DNA from: Clavelina lepadiformis | Taxonomy: Eukaryota > Chordata > Ascidiacea > Aplousobranchia > Clavelinidae | Direction of reading: 5' to 3' | DNA length: 64,000 nucleotides | NCBI RefSeq assembly: GCF_947623445.1 | Contig: NC_135242.1 | Span: 3,162,001-3,226,000, forward strand | Part shown: positions 38,301 through 48,685 of the stretch, in pieces | Layout of the letters: the number at the start of each line of letters is the position of its first letter | How positions within the stretch are numbered: position 1 is the stretch's first letter | Notes under the pieces: model-generated | The model's input: the letters and a program-made list of their open reading frames with translations, nothing else | The model's database searches: none | What the model was told of the DNA's origin: nothing | Translations under genes and position numbers: made by a program

Positions 38301-38480
38301 TTCCTCAAGCACCGACAAATTCCAAAATAGATCCTGAAAGAAACAATAGTCCACCTTGGAAACTGGAAGAATCTGCGGTGTTTATTTGTGATGACGGCTA
38401 TCACCCAAGTGACGGTGGAAAATGGTTGTCATTTAGCTGTGGCAAGTTTGGAAATTGGAATAATCCAACAGCAACTTGTG
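32361..38480 (+). CDS. MASP-like CUB/EGF/CCP protein with internal domain duplication and a stop in one CCP exon
   Basis: Exons: 32361-32365, 32836-33091, 33321-33507, 33750-33908, 34004-34119, 35299-35394, 35497-35659, 35756-35956, 36375-36575 (contains stop), 37019-37131, 37464-37562, 37986-38145, 38283-38480. The first two code for a signal peptide (ATGAG joins to a run ending IVLAQ). Domains in order: CUB1 with CCVYDYVQ and a YCG; calcium-binding EGF ([15 protein letters not shown]); CUB2; CCP1; CCP2; CUB3; CCP3. This is the MBL-associated serine protease order up to CCP1, followed by repeats of a CUB-CCP unit. In CCP2 the conserved Trp codon is TGA (36548-36550). The exon is 201 nt and bounded by phase 1 on both sides, so skipping it keeps the frame. 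No serine protease exons were seen within 5 kb downstream. It is a secreted non-catalytic MASP-like protein, or a decaying one. Confidence 0.8.
34582..34892. mobile_element. Short non-autonomous hAT-type element in a MASP-like gene intron
   Basis: Begins CAGTGATTCCCAAACTG and ends AGTTTGAGAACCACTG. Flanks gtctagtg (34574-34581 and 34893-34900) are a perfect 8-bp target-site duplication. It is 311 bp and repeats GTGTGCCGC-type motifs near both ends. It sits between the exons for the two halves of CUB2 and has no coding capacity. Confidence 0.88.
36375..36575 (+). pseudogene. CCP exon with in-frame TGA in place of conserved Trp
   Basis: The exon duplicates 35756-35956 (same 201-nt length, both starting with VKCL and sharing [16 protein letters not shown] and SSSIQCQAD). 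Splice sites TTTCAG and GTAGGC are intact. At 36548 the codon TGA stands where its sister has TGG (35929-35931). Because both ends are phase 1, the exon can be skipped without a frame change. Confidence 0.8.
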
Positions 38481-39125
38481 GTAAGTTGATTTATTGCAAT
38501 ATTTTGACACATTTTTAAGTCGCCAGGGTCAATCATGAAGAGAATTAGCGGTAAGATTTTCAGAAAATGTTACTGTATAATAATACCGTATAAACAATAG
38601 TTTGTAAACCTTAACTTGTATTTTTTGTGATTATTTTAAAAGTAAAAAACGCGTTTAATTACAGTTGTCGAGTAACCAAATTCAAAAGAAGAATAAAAAA
38701 CTTTGGATAAAAACGAATCTGCTTCTTTCAAGCTTTACTTGGAAAAACTCTTATACAATTTTGTCGAAACGTCAAATACAAGTTTGTTCACTATTCTCGC
38801 TCAACTTGAATTGTTGTGAGATCCGTTTTTCATCTTTTAAGCTTTTGGTGTATTCGCTAAACCTTTAATTCAAATATTAAACTCCGGACACATCAAGTTG
38901 AGAAATGCCAAAACTTACGTGGAACAGATTTTCGAAAAGTTTAATAGTGTTTATGTTTTCGAAAAGTTTAATAGTTTTAGTATTTCTCATATTTATGAAA
39001 GCCGACAAAAAATAAAATTAACAAAAATGCAGCGGTTGCGTAAACAAAACAAAGCTTACAGCATTCCGTCCAGTGTGGTAGCTTTGACTAATTATCTCAT
39101 GTATCATATGTTTGTTTGTCTAAAA

Positions 39126-39441
39126 CAGGGGTCGGCAACCTTTTGCACTTAAAGAGCCATTTTAACCGATATTCCACAAAATAAAAATCACTGGGAGCCG
39201 CAAAACTATTTTCACAGTAAAACGAAAACGACACTCTGTAACAAAACTGTCATGTGTCGCATTTATAAAAGCAGTTAATTCAGTAAGATTTAAATAATGT
39301 GATTACTATAATGAGCTCAGTGAGATAAAGACGCGAGTGTTTTTCTGTTTGTTTCTACTGTAGCAATAAAATTAATAAGAGCCGCATCAGAAGGATGAAA
39401 GAGCCGCATGCGGCTCCGGAGCCGCAGGTTGACGACCCCTG
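39126..39441. mobile_element. Short non-autonomous hAT-type element with perfect 8-bp target duplication
   Basis: Begins CAGGGGTCGGCAACCTTTTG and ends CAGGTTGACGACCCCTG. Both flanks read gtctaaaa (39118-39125, 39442-39449). It is 316 bp with a cluster of GAGCCGCATGCGGCTCC near the right end. No open frame of interest. Confidence 0.9.
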
Positions 39442-39720
39442 GTCTAAAATAAATCAAATCTCCCCTTCGATGTTGACTTGTTGCGCTTCAATGAAGAACA
39501 GATGTTAAGTTCTAAATTATAGTCAGTTTAATTACAATATATTTCTATTAAAAGTTATAGTATTTGGACTTGATGAATAGACTGAGTTGGTGTAAAAACT
39601 GGCGGCGGTGTAAAAACTGGCGGTCCACTGCGACAGATATAAGCATAGAGTATAAGCATTTATAAATTTTCTTTCAGTCAGTTTAATGTGAAGACAGATT
39701 TACTTATTTATCCATTTCAG

Positions 39721-39846
39721 CCAGAATACGGTGCAGCTTACGACTCTTACCAGGGTCGGATTTAACGTATAGAACGGTAGTTGACACAGGCCTCGTGCAA
39801 GCAAATATCATGTTTAATTCAGCTGAAAACTTGTTTTCATTTTACG
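39721..39846 (+). CDS. Possible extra 3' exon of the MASP-like gene
   Basis: A 126-nt stretch with an acceptor (TCCATTTCAG) and donor (TACG|GTAAGG) is open in exactly the phase left by the last CCP exon (phase 1 in, phase 1 out). The 42 codons (RIRCSLRLLPGSDL onward) do not resemble CUB, CCP, EGF or trypsin domains. Phase and splice agreement could be chance, and no further exon was recognised. Confidence 0.25.
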
Positions 39847-42800
39847 GTAAGGGAAATTATTTGGAAACCTTTTGCAAGGAGCCATTAGACTCTAATTAAA
39901 CTATAATGATTGTCAAGAAAGTTATCAACCAAGATGAAATTCTGGTCTTTGGTCTTAGTGGTGGTCTGCGCAGCACCTCGGATTAGACTGATTAATTTTT
40001 GACTCAGCGACAACAATTTTTGGTCCGTTTTATCGTTTTATCGTCTTTCGCTCGATGGTGGTCGTGTACAAACTGTACCGTACAGTACTGTATCAAAAAT
40101 AAAGCGATTGACTTGCATGACCGGTGCGGTTATTGTATTTAAGCGGTTGACTTTCATAGGGTAGAAAATCATCGTTCTTCAGCATATGTTGCCTAACCGT
40201 CAATTTCAGTATCTTGCCACGCCGACACCTACATAACTTGATGACGTGTGTAAACGCTCCTATGAAATTTTATGTTTGATGGTGGTGATCTTTATTTTCC
40301 TTATCGCATGCCAGGCAGCCAAGGTAAGACCGTAAGGGAATTTTTCGACATTACACGAACCAATAACCACAGACAGACAGACAGACGGCCACTACCAGTG
40401 CTCAGTCCATTTGTGGAGCATGCAGATAGTAAACTTGAACCTCTTGGAACCTGGTGTCTTCAAGCTGTAAACACAAGAAAGTCTCGTTTAATTTTAATTG
40501 ATTTTTGCTTTTTTACCAGATTATGCAGACCAATATTACGCATGATTTTAGCTTACGCTCAGCACTAACCTTTAGTACAGTGCACATCGTTATAAATTTG
40601 AAACGTGGATCACGTTTCAGTTGGGGAAAAGCACAAATCACAATAACCTACCATATACGTGTAGATAGTTCGTTTATAATGACTGCAAACGAAATGCAAC
40701 TTCCGAAAATTTGACTCCAAGCTGTCCTATGTTTATAGTAAAAAGGGACATTTCTCGGGCACCAATTTCTTACCAGATTTACCCCAGAATCAAAAAAACC
40801 TGTTATTATAATATGGTTGTCATAACCGGCAGAAAAAGTATATCTAAGTTATGTATAAAGTGAGGCAGAAGCCCCCTGCTTTTTGTTCCGAAGATAAATG
40901 AGATGAATGGTAACTTGGAATGTCGCTAATTGAGTGCCACGACCTAGATTTAAGCCTACAAGTTTGCAAAAACACTATTACACATATATATTTGCGTAAT
41001 TTTGTTTGTTTTCCGTTTTTACGTAATTGTACAACTTTGTACTATCAAATTTTAGTAAATGTTACTTTTCTGTGATTTTTCTACTGTTAATTTTTTGTTT
41101 CCGGTGTTTATGGTTCACAAGGAAAAATATTTTAAGGCGATGATGTTTCGTTGAGATAGTAAAAAGATTCGGTATAATTTGTTATCAAATCAATGTCGAA
41201 GTTCAAATTAATTGTACTTGGGAATGTGAAAGACCTATGCACGTGCTGTACCAACACTGCGGACGCCCTTAGTGCGTTTAAGGAATTACTAATACTAATT
41301 TTCCTACGAATTCTTTTATCTGTTTGTCATTGCCATCACTTTATACACTCGCGTAATTAGTTTGCAGCATCGCTCACACAAACGCAAACACGCTAATTGC
41401 TTTTTCTTTATTCCTAAACGTTTCTTATCCCGGCGTAGCCTATAGCTAATTATCTCCGCATGCTTTAAATTCCTGAGTTCGAATATATAAATTATTGCTG
41501 TGTTCTTTAGCAGCGCGATTTGGGACGTTTGCAATTAAATATCATGCCGTTCTTTTTGATGTTAAGAATGTATTTGGTTTTGTGCCTTTGGTACATGGTA
41601 GCAACCGATGATGACAAAGACGGTGACGGTAATTTGAGAACCGCTTTTCTTTTCACCTCACTCCAGATTATGGCAACTTCAAATCTAGAAAGACTTGTCG
41701 TCTGTATGATTCCTTTATACTATAGATATAACATGATTTTGACCGCTTTCGGTTATTAGATATTGCTACATCCCATTGAGCCGTTCTGTATTTTGCCGAG
41801 TCTTTTTCGAGGTTTTGTAATTGGTGTTATGATTCCTACTAAGGATGATTTTTTATCTGCTTGCCTAGAGTTATATTTTCGAACAGCATATTTATGGAAA
41901 ATTGGATTAAGATTTTCCTTCACATTTTGAAACCTTGTTTTTATTGCGTAATTGAATTAGCCTACTTAATGGATTTATGAATGTAGTCAAAAGGGTTGTG
42001 AGGAAGAAGATGTCAATTGCTCTCCAGTGACACCAATTGTGGATTTGATTTAACTCGACGAGAAAATACTGCAACCGTGAACTAAGTTACACCTTTTTTG
42101 GTAACGCTCTGCGCCTAAATTCATTGGCTTCGTTTGCTGTTTTAGAGATCTTTCATTTCTCCACTCAATTTGCCATTTTTAGCTTTTGTATAGTGCTATA
42201 GATTTCATGTACTTTCCGCTTTTAGGTACTATATCGAAGTTAAGTAATCGCTTATGACTTCATGTTTTTAGTTCTGAATTTCTCGTATGCGATCGTTTAA
42301 ATAAAAGCACCCAATCGATGTTTCGAATTGTTACCTTGCTATCAGTAGAAATATGTGTGATGCCACCTGCCTCCTCAAGACTTTATGACGTAGACTGTAC
42401 GGAATGCTCTCTTGGGGTTAGATTAAACAGGGTACAAATTTGAACAAAAAACGAACAGGTATTTATAACTTATTTGGTAGAATTGCACTTGGTTAATGCC
42501 AAAAAAACTTAATCAGACAACCATGATTAGTAGGCTACTGTAATAATAACTTGGTACACTTTCCATCAAACCTGTTCCTATCTCATATTAGGTATGCTAT
42601 CATAGCCATTGCGCAAAACAAAGAGATAAAACCCACAGTCAACTCAAAACATTTATATCTATAATTTGAGAAAAGGCTAAATTCGGATCGACATTGATTT
42701 TCATGGATTTACATAGATTTTTTAGGTTTATTTTTATTTTGTTAGAAAGGGAAAAAATCGTCTTGCTCTTCTACCTAAATTTTATTACTTTTTTTGTTTA

Positions 42801-43092
42801 ATTAATTTCAATTTGGCTATTTCAATTTTAGTTAATTTCGTCTTCATTAGTTCAATTGTACAGATGGTTAAATTTGATTAAATCAAAGATTACTTAGTAC
42901 TTAGCAATATTTGGTTAAATCCATTTTGCTATTACTCAAACCTTTCATCATCTCACGCCATTGTTACGCGTGATTTTGCATGGAAAAAATTTTCTTACTG
43001 GCCAGAATCAAAATTAAGAAAATTACTCGGTGGTATATGACATAGGCTAGGGCCGCTAGGCTAGCGCGAGTGCAGAAATCAACCAAGATGAC

Positions 43093-43542
43093 GCCAGCCA
43101 ATTTTTTCCAGCCCGACTTTTTCGTTTGTAACGTGGCGTTTAAAATTTGTCGCATGTAATAAAATCACTTCAAGCAAAGCTGGAAATAAAAAACAAACAG
43201 CAAAAAGTGCATTAGTTGGCAACAAAACAGCTTAAATCAAAAACACTACCGCTCTTGTTGCCGGTTCATACTTTAATTCCATACAAATAGTTCGCATAGT
43301 AACGTCCATATGCTGCTAAATTAACAGCTAATTAAGCACGATTCCGCATTGAAAAAAAAATTTCCTCACGCTTTTTCATCTATCATTCTAAAATAGAAAT
43401 TTAGACAATTTTCTGGCATTATTTTTTATTTTGTACTTAAACTAACTAGCGGCTAAATTTGGTCCTCAAATTGATTTTATTACATGCCACAAATTTTGAC
43501 GCCACGTTACAAGCAAAAAAGTCGGGCTGGAAAAAGTTGGCC
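43093..43542. repeat. Fold-back (inverted repeat) with ~70-bp arms
   Basis: Arm 1 at 43093-43167 (GCCAGCCAATTTTTTCCAGC through TAATAAAATC) pairs with arm 2 at 43473-43542 (GATTTTATTACATGCC through GTTGGCC). Roughly 85% match by eye, sharing CCAGCCCGACTTTTT and GTAACGTGGCGT. About 300 bp of unrelated AT-rich DNA lie between. A fold-back or MITE-like element, without a clear target duplication. Confidence 0.65.
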
Positions 43543-43593
43543 ACCTTACCTTTGTCAGAAATCATTGCCAGTAAAGTTTACTGTCGGAAGTAA

Positions 43594-44804
43594 ATGAATT
43601 CTACAGTGAATATAAGGTTACCCAATGCTCCCACAAATATAAAGTTTCAATTGGCAAATAGCGCACAAGTTAACGCAACAGATATATCAAATTTGGCCAA
43701 ACAAGTTTTAAAGGTAAGCACTGGAAAGTCTGTAGATTGTACGGATGAGGTGTGGGCCTATTTTTCTTAAAACATATATTGCGTCTAGGCCTAATTTAAG
43801 TAAAAACATGGTGTCTAGTGTACAAATGTATCCTGTGGTTGTGCACTTTTGCACTAGACTCTGAAATGAAAACGTGTGATTGTTAAATCAGCCAGATATC
43901 TCAAAATTTCCAGTTTTAACGCAAAACTTAACCAATTCATAATAAAAAACCAACAATTGAGGCTTCAGTGCATCTTATCACGCCAAAATATTAAAACATG
44001 CCTTACTTTCCGATTGGGTGAATTCCTGAGCTATAACCAAATAATTAGACGTGTATCCTGGGTTGCAATACCGTCCTTATTTCTAAGAAATGTCTTTATT
44101 TCCGTCTTATTTTTAGGGCAGAGGTTCGTATTTTAGGCATTTTGACACCTTTAGTATTCCATTTTCTACCAAAGAGATACCAAAATTAAGAACATGCAGA
44201 TAGTGTCTTGCCTTTTTTTGTTTTTTTAGAAACATTGTTTGCTTTCTCCTGTTGTGCACTGTTTAAGGTGGTATTCGTCTTTCGTTTCCTAGTCATACTT
44301 ATTTTTTAGTTGAGACCGATGGCAACCCTGCTTATATATAAAACTATAAAAAATATAACTCCTTACTTATTGTTAGCCACCAAAAATGAAAGCTTCACTC
44401 CGGATGTGGTTTGTCTTGGCAATGATTGTTTTAAACGTAACTCATTGCATGATTGGATACAGTATCATGAAGTTATTTTGACTCAAATAAAACTGCAACT
44501 AATTTATGAGTTAAATATCAGAATATATATATTTTTTCATTTGAAGTTGGGCTAATATTTCATTTTTCATACATTGTTTTCAATGTTACAGGGTAGCAAG
44601 AGTGCAGAGACCCTGGGGCAAGCACATCGGATATTTGCAGCCACAGAATCGAGCATTTCTAACAGTCTTTTGACTCTTCAAAAGCATTCTGCACTTGTGA
44701 GCCATCTTGGTTATCAGCAAGAAGCAATCGAAGAAAGTGTTAAGAAAACAGAAGACGTTTGTGAACAACTTAACACGATAAGGCTGCAAAGCTCATCAAA
44801 ATAG
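43594..44804 (+). CDS. BORCS7: BORCS7 homologue, BORC complex subunit (2 exons)
   Basis: BORC recruits Arl8 to lysosomes and drives their movement toward the cell edge. Exons 43594-43713 and 44592-44804 give 110 aa (human 105-106 aa). Across the junction DISNLAKQVLKGSKSAETLGQ matches the human sequence around ALTKQVLKGSRSSELLGQA. The C-terminal LGYQQEAIEESV..T.D..EQLN matches human LQYQQEAIQKNVEQSSDLQDQLN. The rest is predicted coiled coil. The 878-bp intron carries a copy of the dispersed 47-bp motif. The stop at 44802-44804 is only 25 bp before the next start codon, making this the first gene of an apparent three-gene operon. Confidence 0.93.
43813..43859. repeat. Copy of the ~47-bp dispersed motif with inverted ends
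   Basis: Begins GTCTAGTGTACAAATG and ends TGCACTTTTGCACTAGAC. The terminal 8 bp are a perfect inverted repeat (GTCTAGTG/CACTAGAC). It lies within BORCS7 intron 1 and is the best-preserved copy of the motif also found at 22608 and, more loosely, 22799. Confidence 0.6.
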
Positions 44805-44829
44805 AAGATCGGTTTTTGGTTTACAAGAT
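44805..44829 (+). promoter_or_regulatory. Intercistronic trans-splice acceptor candidate (BORCS7 / MIEF1 microprotein)
   Basis: The 25-bp gap contains a pyrimidine-rich GGTTTTTGGTTTACAAG. Its AG (44826-44827) is two bases before the ATG of the next gene. No promoter could fit. This layout is what spliced-leader trans-splicing of an internal operon gene requires. Confidence 0.55.
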
Positions 44830-45045
44830 ATGGTGATCTGGTCACGTTCTGCTGTATTGCGTCTTTATAAAACCCTGCTACAAAGTGGTTACAAAGAATT
44901 GCATTACACGGACAAAGATTATTACAGACATCTAATAAGGTCTGAATTCAAAAAGTACAAAGATTTGACTTGTCCAGAAGAAAAGCAACATCACCTTGAC
45001 AAAGGATATTTCTTTTTGAACAAAGAAAGAGGAAAATTGGTTTAA
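44830..45045 (+). CDS. LYR-motif mitochondrial microprotein, MIEF1-MP (AltMiD51) homologue
   Basis: A 71-aa single-exon protein. It begins MVIWSRSAVLRLYKTLLQSG and has YTDKDYY, IRSEFKK and a final LDKGYFFLNKERGKLV. These align end to end with the 70-aa human MIEF1 upstream-ORF product (WSREAVLSLYRALLRQG, YTDRDFYF, IRREFRK, LEKGLVFLNGKLGRI), a LYR-family protein of the mitochondrial matrix linked to mitoribosome assembly. The LYR triplet here is LYK. In vertebrates this peptide is read from the 5' leader of MIEF1 mRNA. Here no MIEF1/MiD51 frame follows; the next gene, 64 bp on, is CAAP1. So this is an independent cistron inside an operon. Length and both ends match, which fixes the start. Confidence 0.9.
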   Translation: MVIWSRSAVLRLYKTLLQSGYKELHYTDKDYYRHLIRSEFKKYKDLTCPEEKQHHLDKGYFFLNKERGKLV

Positions 45046-45109
45046 CTTGTGAAAAAACAACTCCCATAAGTGCTTAAAATTATATTCATTGATTGTCCAG
45101 TATTATAAG
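45046..45109 (+). promoter_or_regulatory. Intercistronic trans-splice acceptor candidate (MIEF1 microprotein / CAAP1)
   Basis: A 64-bp gap with TTGATTGTCCAG (AG at 45099-45100) nine bases before the CAAP1 ATG, and another AG directly before it. No room for a usual promoter. Consistent with a trans-spliced downstream gene. Confidence 0.5.
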
Positions 45110-47001
45110 ATGTCTGCCTATCGTCAAGCAATGCTTTCTGTTGCCCCTGAGAGGGTGGAGCAGTTTTCACTTGAACTAAAACAGACAATAGATGACAAAA
45201 AGAGAAAGAAGAGTCGAAGTGGTAATCGTGTCTCTGACAAGAGCAAAACTCATTCAAGGAGTCATAAAACGGTTTGTATGCTACTTTGGTAAACTTTAGA
45301 AGTAAGCTAGTACCATGAAACCAATTAGATTGTTTTTTTGTTGTTTACTTCATCTCATGGGCATCAATTCACTAATTCTGTTCATTATTCATGGTGTAGA
45401 GCTCTTTCGATAAATCTAAGAGGTCAAAAGGCAATTCCAAGAGTCATTCATCGAGTCGTAGAAAGAAAACAAGCAGAGAGCAAGAAAAATCAAGCAAAAA
45501 AAGAAAGCACAGTAAATCTGATGAGGAGCATTTGACTGGAGACTCTGATGTTGAAAAAGATGGTCTTGATCTTGAAAATGAACTTTATCCACTCATGCAT
45601 TATGTTAAAGATCGACAGAAGTTAATGCAAACAATATTCAGCATCATTAGAGGCGAAAAATTGGTAGCTATGTTGCCGGATATTCTCAAAAAACTTCCAC
45701 AAGAGGAAATAAAGCAGCGCTGTTTTTCTCATCTTGAGGTTATTGTCGTTTTTCTTAATGATTTCTTTTGTAAGCAAGTACATTTTGATACCTTAGGATT
45801 CATTAGGTTTGTGTTTACCTTACTGGTGAAAATACACACTATTTTTATTCAATGGGGATTTTTTGTCTAAGGACTCTGATGTAAAATTTTGTACCTTGTT
45901 TCTCAGGTGATGTCTTCAAAAAGAATCAACCACATTTTAGCAGGAAAGCAGATGCAGTCATCTTCTGGAACAGACAGCGAGCCGGAGCTAGACAAGAATA
46001 ATGAAGCTCAACCGAAAACGATTTTAACAAATTTGAAACAAAGTAGCTCAAAAGAAGACGGTCAGAGTCTTCAGGTATTTCAGCATAGTTGCTCAAAACG
46101 GCCAATTTTGCATGTAAAGGTAAAAGATCTGTAAAGATCTTGAACTGATCTTAATGATCTTGATCTGTAAAGATCTGCATGTAAAGATCTTTAACACAAA
46201 AATAACTTTTAGGCATGGCCAATATAGCTAGGATAGCCCAATGGTATATTTGCGTCAGTAGGCACAGCACGTGTGAAAATGTGATTGTCAAGTGGAAGTG
46301 GGCCAAATCCGCATATTTAGTAAATGCCAAAGCATGCCAGTTACGCAGGCGAAGCATTTATATGCGTTTGTTTGTAAAAGCTATTTTTATCATTGTTAAT
46401 GACAGTGATGCCTTGTTGGAATAAGTTAAGCACTGCTGAAATATTTACAATCGCTTGTCTAAGACATAATCCGAAAAATTTTCCACAGACGAATTTCGTA
46501 GATTCAACGACATCTTCAGGATGTGAAGTTTTATCCCTGCTGGCGAGTGGCCAAGAGCAGGAAGTCGTTCCCACTTCAAATCCCACCCTGAAGGAAGAGC
46601 AGCAGTTGGTTGTTGACTTCTCACAGAGTGATGACGAAATAAAGACTGATGAAAACGTCTGTGAAGTGCAGTCAGATAACTCAACATCCAAGAATGAAGC
46701 AAACACTGAAGGCTCAGATGATGCAGATGAGGAAGAGGATATCGCTGAAGAAGTGGAAACTGTTGAGTTTGTTGAAGATGAGGAATATCAAGATATGGTG
46801 GACGCCATGTTGGAAGAGTCTTTACCTCAGACCGAGGCTAGTGATGTGGAACAAAAATCACCAGATCCCAAAACACCAACAGACAAGGGGCAGACTAGCA
46901 GTGGTCGATCCCAGCTCGAGTTGTTAGAGCTACAATTGAGGGAACGTGCTATTAAATCTCTGTTGAGAGCAGCGCAGTCTTCTGGAGAAAGTAAATCGTA
47001 G
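45110..47001 (+). CDS. CAAP1: CAAP1 homologue (4 exons, 393 aa)
   Basis: Homologue of caspase activity and apoptosis inhibitor 1, a nuclear protein. Exons 45110-45271, 45400-45738, 45907-46074 and 46489-47001 total 1182 nt. After a Lys/Ser-rich start comes the conserved core: LENELYPLMHYVKDRQKLMQ, then LVAMLPDILKKLPQEEIKQR, running across the exon 2/3 junction into MSSKRINHILAG. This matches human IGEKKLQKMLPDVLKNCSIEE and ILKILEG. An acidic region follows (DDADEEEDIAEEVE). The C-terminal QLELLELQLRERAIKSLLRA matches the human signature LELLELEMRARAIKALMKA. A polyadenylation signal AATAAA sits about 210 bp after the stop (near 47211). Last gene of the apparent operon. Confidence 0.92.
46125..46195. 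repeat. Cluster of GATCT/AAAGATCT short repeats
   Basis: Within CAAP1 intron 3, the octamer AAAGATCT and its core GATCT recur several times in about 70 bp, spaced irregularly. Low-complexity tandem sequence without a recognised role. Confidence 0.5.
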
Positions 47002-47384
47002 GAAACCCTCTTCTTCATCAACCAGTTAAAGTGACTTGTTACAGCTTACTTCAATCATGCTTTAACCAAACTTATGTCTGAGATTTTTGATCACTGCTAA
47101 TCTCTATCCATATTTTTGATATACATCAAACTTTACGTTAATTCTGGTTTGGCATTTGCAATGAAGTTGTTTTTCTGATGTCTCTGACCGCTCGTCCACT
47201 CATAAATATAAAATAAACTTTCGACTTAATCCCAATTTTAGAAGAAGATCTATTAACAATGAGCAAACTTATCAACGGGACAAAACCGCTCTTGTTCAAG
47301 TTGTTTTCTATTCGTTTTTATGTGAGTCAAGATTCAAGAAGGAACGTTGATGTTAGTTAGACGTCATATTGATATGCGTGTTCT
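47002..47384. other. 3' flank of CAAP1 and retroelement insertion flank
   Basis: About 380 bp with the CAAP1 3' UTR and AATAAA near 47211, ending in the 4-bp target site ttct next to the LTR. Confidence 0.5.
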
Positions 47385-48067
47385 TGCAGAGGCACTGCTG
47401 CTTGATTTAACTAGCTATTCGGTCTTAGGTTACCTGCCGAATTAATGATCTGACTCCGTGGTTGCGTGCGGTTAGAAATCTCTAACCTTAACGTGTTACT
47501 ACTGTTACTAGCCGAAAGCTATTACGATTAACAGATACAGTTTATCAGAAAACAATCCTTTATTGTAGGAACTGTACAGGTTCCGATTAATATGACACAA
47601 GCACAAACTTAGCATTCACCAATTAAAACAAGTCTAACGAATTACATTTTAACACGACTGACGTAATACGTTCGTACGATTCGATATCTCTCTGTCTGCG
47701 CCGTACTCGCGTATCAGCACGAGTTTATAAAGCGGAGCGATGTGAACGGAAATATTCAACACAATATACACGAACATTTCAGAATGTGTGAACGATAAAG
47801 GCAAAGCGTTGGCAATGGGAATTACATTCAGTTAAAACTAGGATGTTATGAAATCACCTGGTAACGCACTAAACAGCGTTTTCACATAAAGTTATTTAGG
47901 GCAGTTTCCAAATATTAAACGACAATAATTGTGGTTTCATCAAGTTGCAACTGCAGCTTGCAGAAATGCTAGTTGCAGTTTTATTATGAACAATGTTTCA
48001 GTAACTAAATGGCGCATGTTTCCACAATTCATATAGTGGTATTGGATGTGGCTCCCAAGCCACTACA
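47385..48067 (-). repeat. 3' LTR of the retroelement (683 bp)
   Basis: On the minus strand it begins TGTAGTGGCTTGGG and ends GTGCCTCTGCA, so TG...CA ends. Same sequence by eye as the right LTR, minus an 11-bp segment in the GCAGCT region near 47958. It includes a TATAAA and an AATAAA in the expected order. Confidence 0.95.
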
Positions 48068-48079
48068 TTCCTCCCCCGC
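48068..48079 (-). other. Polypurine tract
   Basis: Reads GCGGGGGAGGAA on the minus strand, directly abutting the 3' LTR. This is the expected primer site for second-strand synthesis. Confidence 0.85.
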
Positions 48080-48685
48080 TACGGAAGGAAAAAAATTGGC
48101 AATTAAAAAGTAACATCCTGATTACGCGAGTAGCATAAAAACAACACAATGAATATTTACAGATAACAGAGTAATTACAGTTTTGCAGTTTTGCAACCAC
48201 CCTCTGCTACCAGTTGGTGGGTGTCTCACACATCAATCGGTGTCTCATATAGCTTTTGAACTGTTCGTTGAAACTGTTCGTTCGTTGTTCGTTTTGAATT
48301 TTGAACCCAAAGGGCAGCCGGTGCCTCAGACGTTGTACTGTCCATTTGAAAGTCATGGTTCCGGAAACTCCGACATGTTGGAATTGTTTGTCAGCAACGG
48401 TAATGACGGCAAAATCTGTATAGAAACTAGAGGGTTGAGGGTAATTATTTGAACAACTCAGGTCATGCGCGGGAAGGTGAGCACGCTATACGACAGAAAA
48501 TTGGTAACGATACAATTGCAATACAAGGCGACGTAGTAAGGAAAAGGTTAGTAATTAGTAGGCATGCGATACGCAAGATAAACACTAAAAATTGTCGGTC
48601 GACAACGACAAAGGGAAAATGGCAAAAGGTTACATGCATACGACATTCGGGGCCCCGAAAAACACGTTGAAACAGGTAATAAAAC
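48080..48685 (-). other. Untranslated region between Pol/Env stop and 3' LTR
   Basis: About 600 bp of retroelement sequence with no minus-strand frame. Two plus-strand frames of 73-89 codons have no recognised motif and run antisense to the element. Confidence 0.5.

Larger units (their letters stand above)
38481..43593. other. Intergenic region (large)
   Basis: About 5 kb without a confident gene. It contains the hAT-type element 39126-39441, a possible exon at 39721-39846 and a fold-back at 43093-43542. I looked for serine protease signatures (AAHC, GDSGGP) as a continuation of the MASP-like gene and found none in the open frames here. Confidence 0.5.

Noticed and set aside
38665..39152. 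Plus-strand frames of 67-84 codons after the last CCP exon
   Set aside because: Low-complexity Lys/Phe-rich translation partly running into a hAT-type element; no domain signature.
41520..41759. 79-codon frame as a continuation of the MASP-like gene
   Set aside because: No protease or CCP motif and no acceptor in the needed phase.
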